Assembly: GCA_029465975.1 (NCBI GenBank)
Contig: CM055745.1
Span: 9,276,203 to 9,340,202 of the forward strand
Direction: 5' to 3'
From: Dallia pectoralis
Lineage: Eukaryota > Chordata > Actinopteri > Esociformes > Umbridae
Length of the DNA: 64,000 bases
Shown: in pieces, positions 61,555 through 64,000 of the stretch
How the letters are laid out: each line of letters opens with the position of its first letter
How positions within the stretch are numbered: the first letter of the stretch is position 1
Translations under genes and position numbers: made by a program
Notes under the pieces: generated by a model
The model's database searches: none
What the model saw: only the letters and a program-made list of their open reading frames with translations
What the model was told of the DNA's origin: nothing

Positions 61555-62683
61555 TAGGGGTGGGAATCGCCAGAGGCACCACAATACGATATTATCACGA
61601 TACTTAGGTCACGATACAATATTATTGCGATTTTAAACATATTGCCATATTCTGCGATATATTGCAATTTATTACCCTTTTCCCCTACTTCATTATTATG
61701 TCCCCGAAGGAAAACTAACCGTAACCCAAATAATGGACCAATTGCGTGACAGCACAGAGGTTATCCACCAATCACAGAACAGCGGTTATCCACCAATCAC
61801 AAACATTAAAAGCCGGTCTCCATTATAACGGGCGGGTTCAGTTGAAGTGTATCAGCTGTAAGAGCGAGCACGGAGCACCTCCTCTTCTAGTGAGGAAGAA
61901 ATCACCCAGAGAAATCGAAGCGATGTTTCTGATGTAATTTGGAAGTTGTTCGGCTTTAAAAAGTCCGATATTGAGCAAATTAACGGTGGGTAAAATTTGT
62001 CGAAAGGCCGTTCCTACTAAATACAGCAGTACAATCGATCTCTACCGTCACCTAAAACCGAAAAACACACGGTGGAGACGCTGATTGTGTTCCGAATCAA
62101 CATGTCTGTTAAAAGACACATTAGGCTTACTATTAAACACTGATAGTGTCCCGAATCCAAACATGTCGGTTAAAAGACACATAACCATAGACGTATCCTT
62201 TACAAACGTCATCCCTTATGACAAGAAAAGTTTGAGTTGGAAGGAGAACGCGATGCATTGACATATTACATTGTGAAGGATATGCTGCCAGTCTTAAGTA
62301 GAAACAGACCGGCTTTAAAAAGGTGCAGATGACCGTAAATATCAGCTGCCGAGTCGCAAGTATTTCACGGTAAAAGCCCTACCGCAAATATACATTGATA
62401 CGAGCGAAAGAGTATTAGAAAATCTTGCGAATATATTTTTTGACAACGCCATTTTTTCACGGATACAGCCGTATCGTCAGTGGATTCCTGTATCTGCATC
62501 CTCATGCATGCTGACCGTCACGTCACCCGGTGGTCTGAATACGCAATATTTTATTATTCTACTACCAAAAAGTTAAATTCTCATGTTCAATTTAAATAGT
62601 AAAAGATCGATACTTGGCGTCTGTGTATCGATAAAGTACTGCCACAGGAAATATGCTGTATCGAGTTTTTTCCCCCACCCCTA
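61555..62683 (+). mobile_element. non-autonomous hAT element with BED finger relic
   Basis: Termini TAGGGGTGGGAATCG and CCCCCACCCCTA, flanked by GACACCAT and GACACCAA (61,547-61,554 and 62,684-62,691; 7 of 8 match). Near 62,000-62,070 a broken BED-type zinc finger is readable (CRKAVPTKYSSTIDLYRHLK). Stops before and after it show that it is inactive. Confidence 0.85.
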
Positions 62684-62750
62684 GACACCAAAAAAACAGG
62701 AATCGCCACGTATCACTTCAAATAGATCAAGCCAACATTCTCACATACAT

Positions 62751-63660
62751 ACACTCACCTAAAGGATTATTAGGAACACCACACTAATACTGTGTTTGAC
62801 CCCCTTTCGCCTTCAGAACTGCCTTAATTCTATATGGCATTGATTCAACAAGCTGCTGAAAGCATTCTTTAGAAATGTTGGCCCATATTGATAGAATAGC
62901 ATCTTGCAGATTTGTGGAATGCACAGGCTGGAAGTAGCCATCAGAGGATGGGTACATGGTGGTCATAAAGGGATGGACATGGTCAGAAACAATGCTCAGG
63001 TAGGCCGTGGCATTTAAACGATGCTCAATTTGCAAAGGGGCCTGAAGTGTGCCAAGAAAACATCCCCCACACCATTACACCACCACCACCACCAGCCTGC
63101 ACAGTGGTAACAAGGCATGATGGATCAATGTTCTCATTCTGTTTACGCCAAATTCTGACTCTACCATCTGAATGTCTCAACAGAAATCGAGACTCGTCAG
63201 ACCAGGCAACATTTTTGCAGTCTTTAACTGTCCAATTTTGGTGATTTCGTGCAAATTGTAGCCTCTTTCCTATTTGTAGTGGAGATGAGTGGTAACCGGT
63301 GGGGTCTTCTGCTGTTGTAGCCCATCCGCCTCAAGACTGTGCGTGTTGTGGCTTCACAAATGCTTTGCTGCATACTTCAGTTGTAACGAGTGGTTATTCC
63401 AGTCAAAGTTGCTCTTCTATCAGCTTGAATCAGTCGGCCCATTCTCCTCGGACCTCTAGCATCAACAAGGCATTTTCGCCCACAGGACTGCCGCATACTG
63501 GATGTTTTTCCCTTTTCACACCATTCTTTGTAAACCCTAAAAATGGTTGTGCGTGAAAATCCCAGTAACTGAGCAGATTGTGTAATACTCAGACCGGCCC
63601 GTCTGGCACCAACAACCAAGCCACGCTCAAAATTGCTTAAATCACCTTTCTTTCCCATTC
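62751..63660 (-). pseudogene. Tc1/mariner transposase pseudogene
   Basis: On the minus strand from 63,658: MGKKGDLSNFERGLVVGARR and a following helix-turn-helix (SITQSAQLLGFSRTTIFRVY), then in shifted frames RLRRMGYNSRRPHR, the first catalytic Asp in VAWSDESRFLLRHSDG, and a GGGGVMVWGMFSW segment. The C-terminal part (63,035-62,784) ends LVESMPYRIKAVLKAKGG. The second catalytic region is altered: the usual Asp-Asn after the hydrophobic strand is not seen. Frameshifts at about 63,380 and 63,040. The left terminus with ACACTCACCTAAAGGATTAT is present; the right one is not recognised. Confidence 0.88.
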
Positions 63661-64000
63661 TGAAATTCAGTTTGGAGTTCAGGAGATTGAGAACAAATTC
63701 TCATTTACAACGGCGACCTGGCCAAGATAAGGCGAGAAAGTGTGCAAGACAACATACAGTTACATAAGTACACATAAAACACGAGTGCAAAGATTACAAA
63801 TTTAGGCACAATAAAACACAATAAGGCAATACAGGGTCAAGTAAATATATATGTGGTTCTGTTGAGCAGCATAGATAAGGCACTAGCGAATACAGACAAG
63901 ATTGTTTCGTGCATAGGAGGGTGCACGTCGAACATAAGCACCTCCGAGTTCATGGAATAGAAATAAATGTGTGCCCCGCGCTGCGCCGACCGTCCTCTGG
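63661..64000. repeat. dispersed repeat tail (LINE/SINE-like)
   Basis: GAGAACAAATTCTCATTTAC followed by GGCGACCTGGCCAAGATAAG is, on the minus strand, the familiar 3' end sequence of a widespread fish retroposon. The sequence to the window end shows no gene. Confidence 0.5.

Overview
This window is vertebrate nuclear DNA, most likely from a teleost fish. Evidence: exons split by GT-AG introns; fish-type Tc1/mariner, hAT, Ty3/Gypsy, LTR and LINE relics; no operons and almost no long coding sequence outside one large exon. A salmoniform or esociform fish is possible from the repeat types, but the species cannot be fixed. Roughly half of the window is tandem repeats.

Layout. 1-4,566: an LTR end, then a 32-bp minisatellite. 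4,567-7,010: a solo LTR, then the last three coding exons and 3' UTR of an unidentified glutamine-rich gene (+). 7,010-13,530: mostly featureless, then a 35-bp minisatellite split by a solo LTR. 13,531-26,320: Tc1 relic, 7-kb AT-rich satellite, a broken Ty3/Gypsy element (-) with hAT and LTR pieces inside, and a hAT transposase tail. 26,321-27,565: an LTR-like repeat with an internal 30-bp minisatellite. 28,640-28,910: a candidate promoter and non-coding first exon (CRE, CCAAT box, splice donor). 29,575-36,780: an inverted repeat, a hAT element with a solo LTR inside it, and a 61-bp minisatellite in a 1.5-kb duplicated block. 36,780-42,700: dispersed repeat holding a hAT MITE, LINE fragments, an inverted copy of the first minisatellite, and a 23-bp minisatellite. 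42,721-49,484: a second copy of the LTR-like repeat, its minisatellite expanded to 6.4 kb. 50,459-60,480: the main gene. 60,639-63,660: two hAT MITEs and a Tc1 pseudogene.

The main gene (+) has a 5.6-kb coding exon and two small coding exons that I found by splice-site and phase matching, giving about 1,939 residues. Short conserved islands match RESF1 (KIAA1551), the vertebrate retroelement silencing factor that works with SETDB1. It carries two in-frame amplifications: about 31 copies of a 12-residue Pro/Gly/Ala unit near the N-terminus, and seven copies of a 20-residue unit that looks like a SUMO-interacting motif. A factor of this kind in a locus saturated with retroelements and nested transposons is the most interesting biology here.

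Several insertions can be read exactly from target-site duplications: five hAT elements (8 bp), solo LTRs (4-5 bp), and one LTR whose unoccupied paralogous site lies elsewhere in the window.
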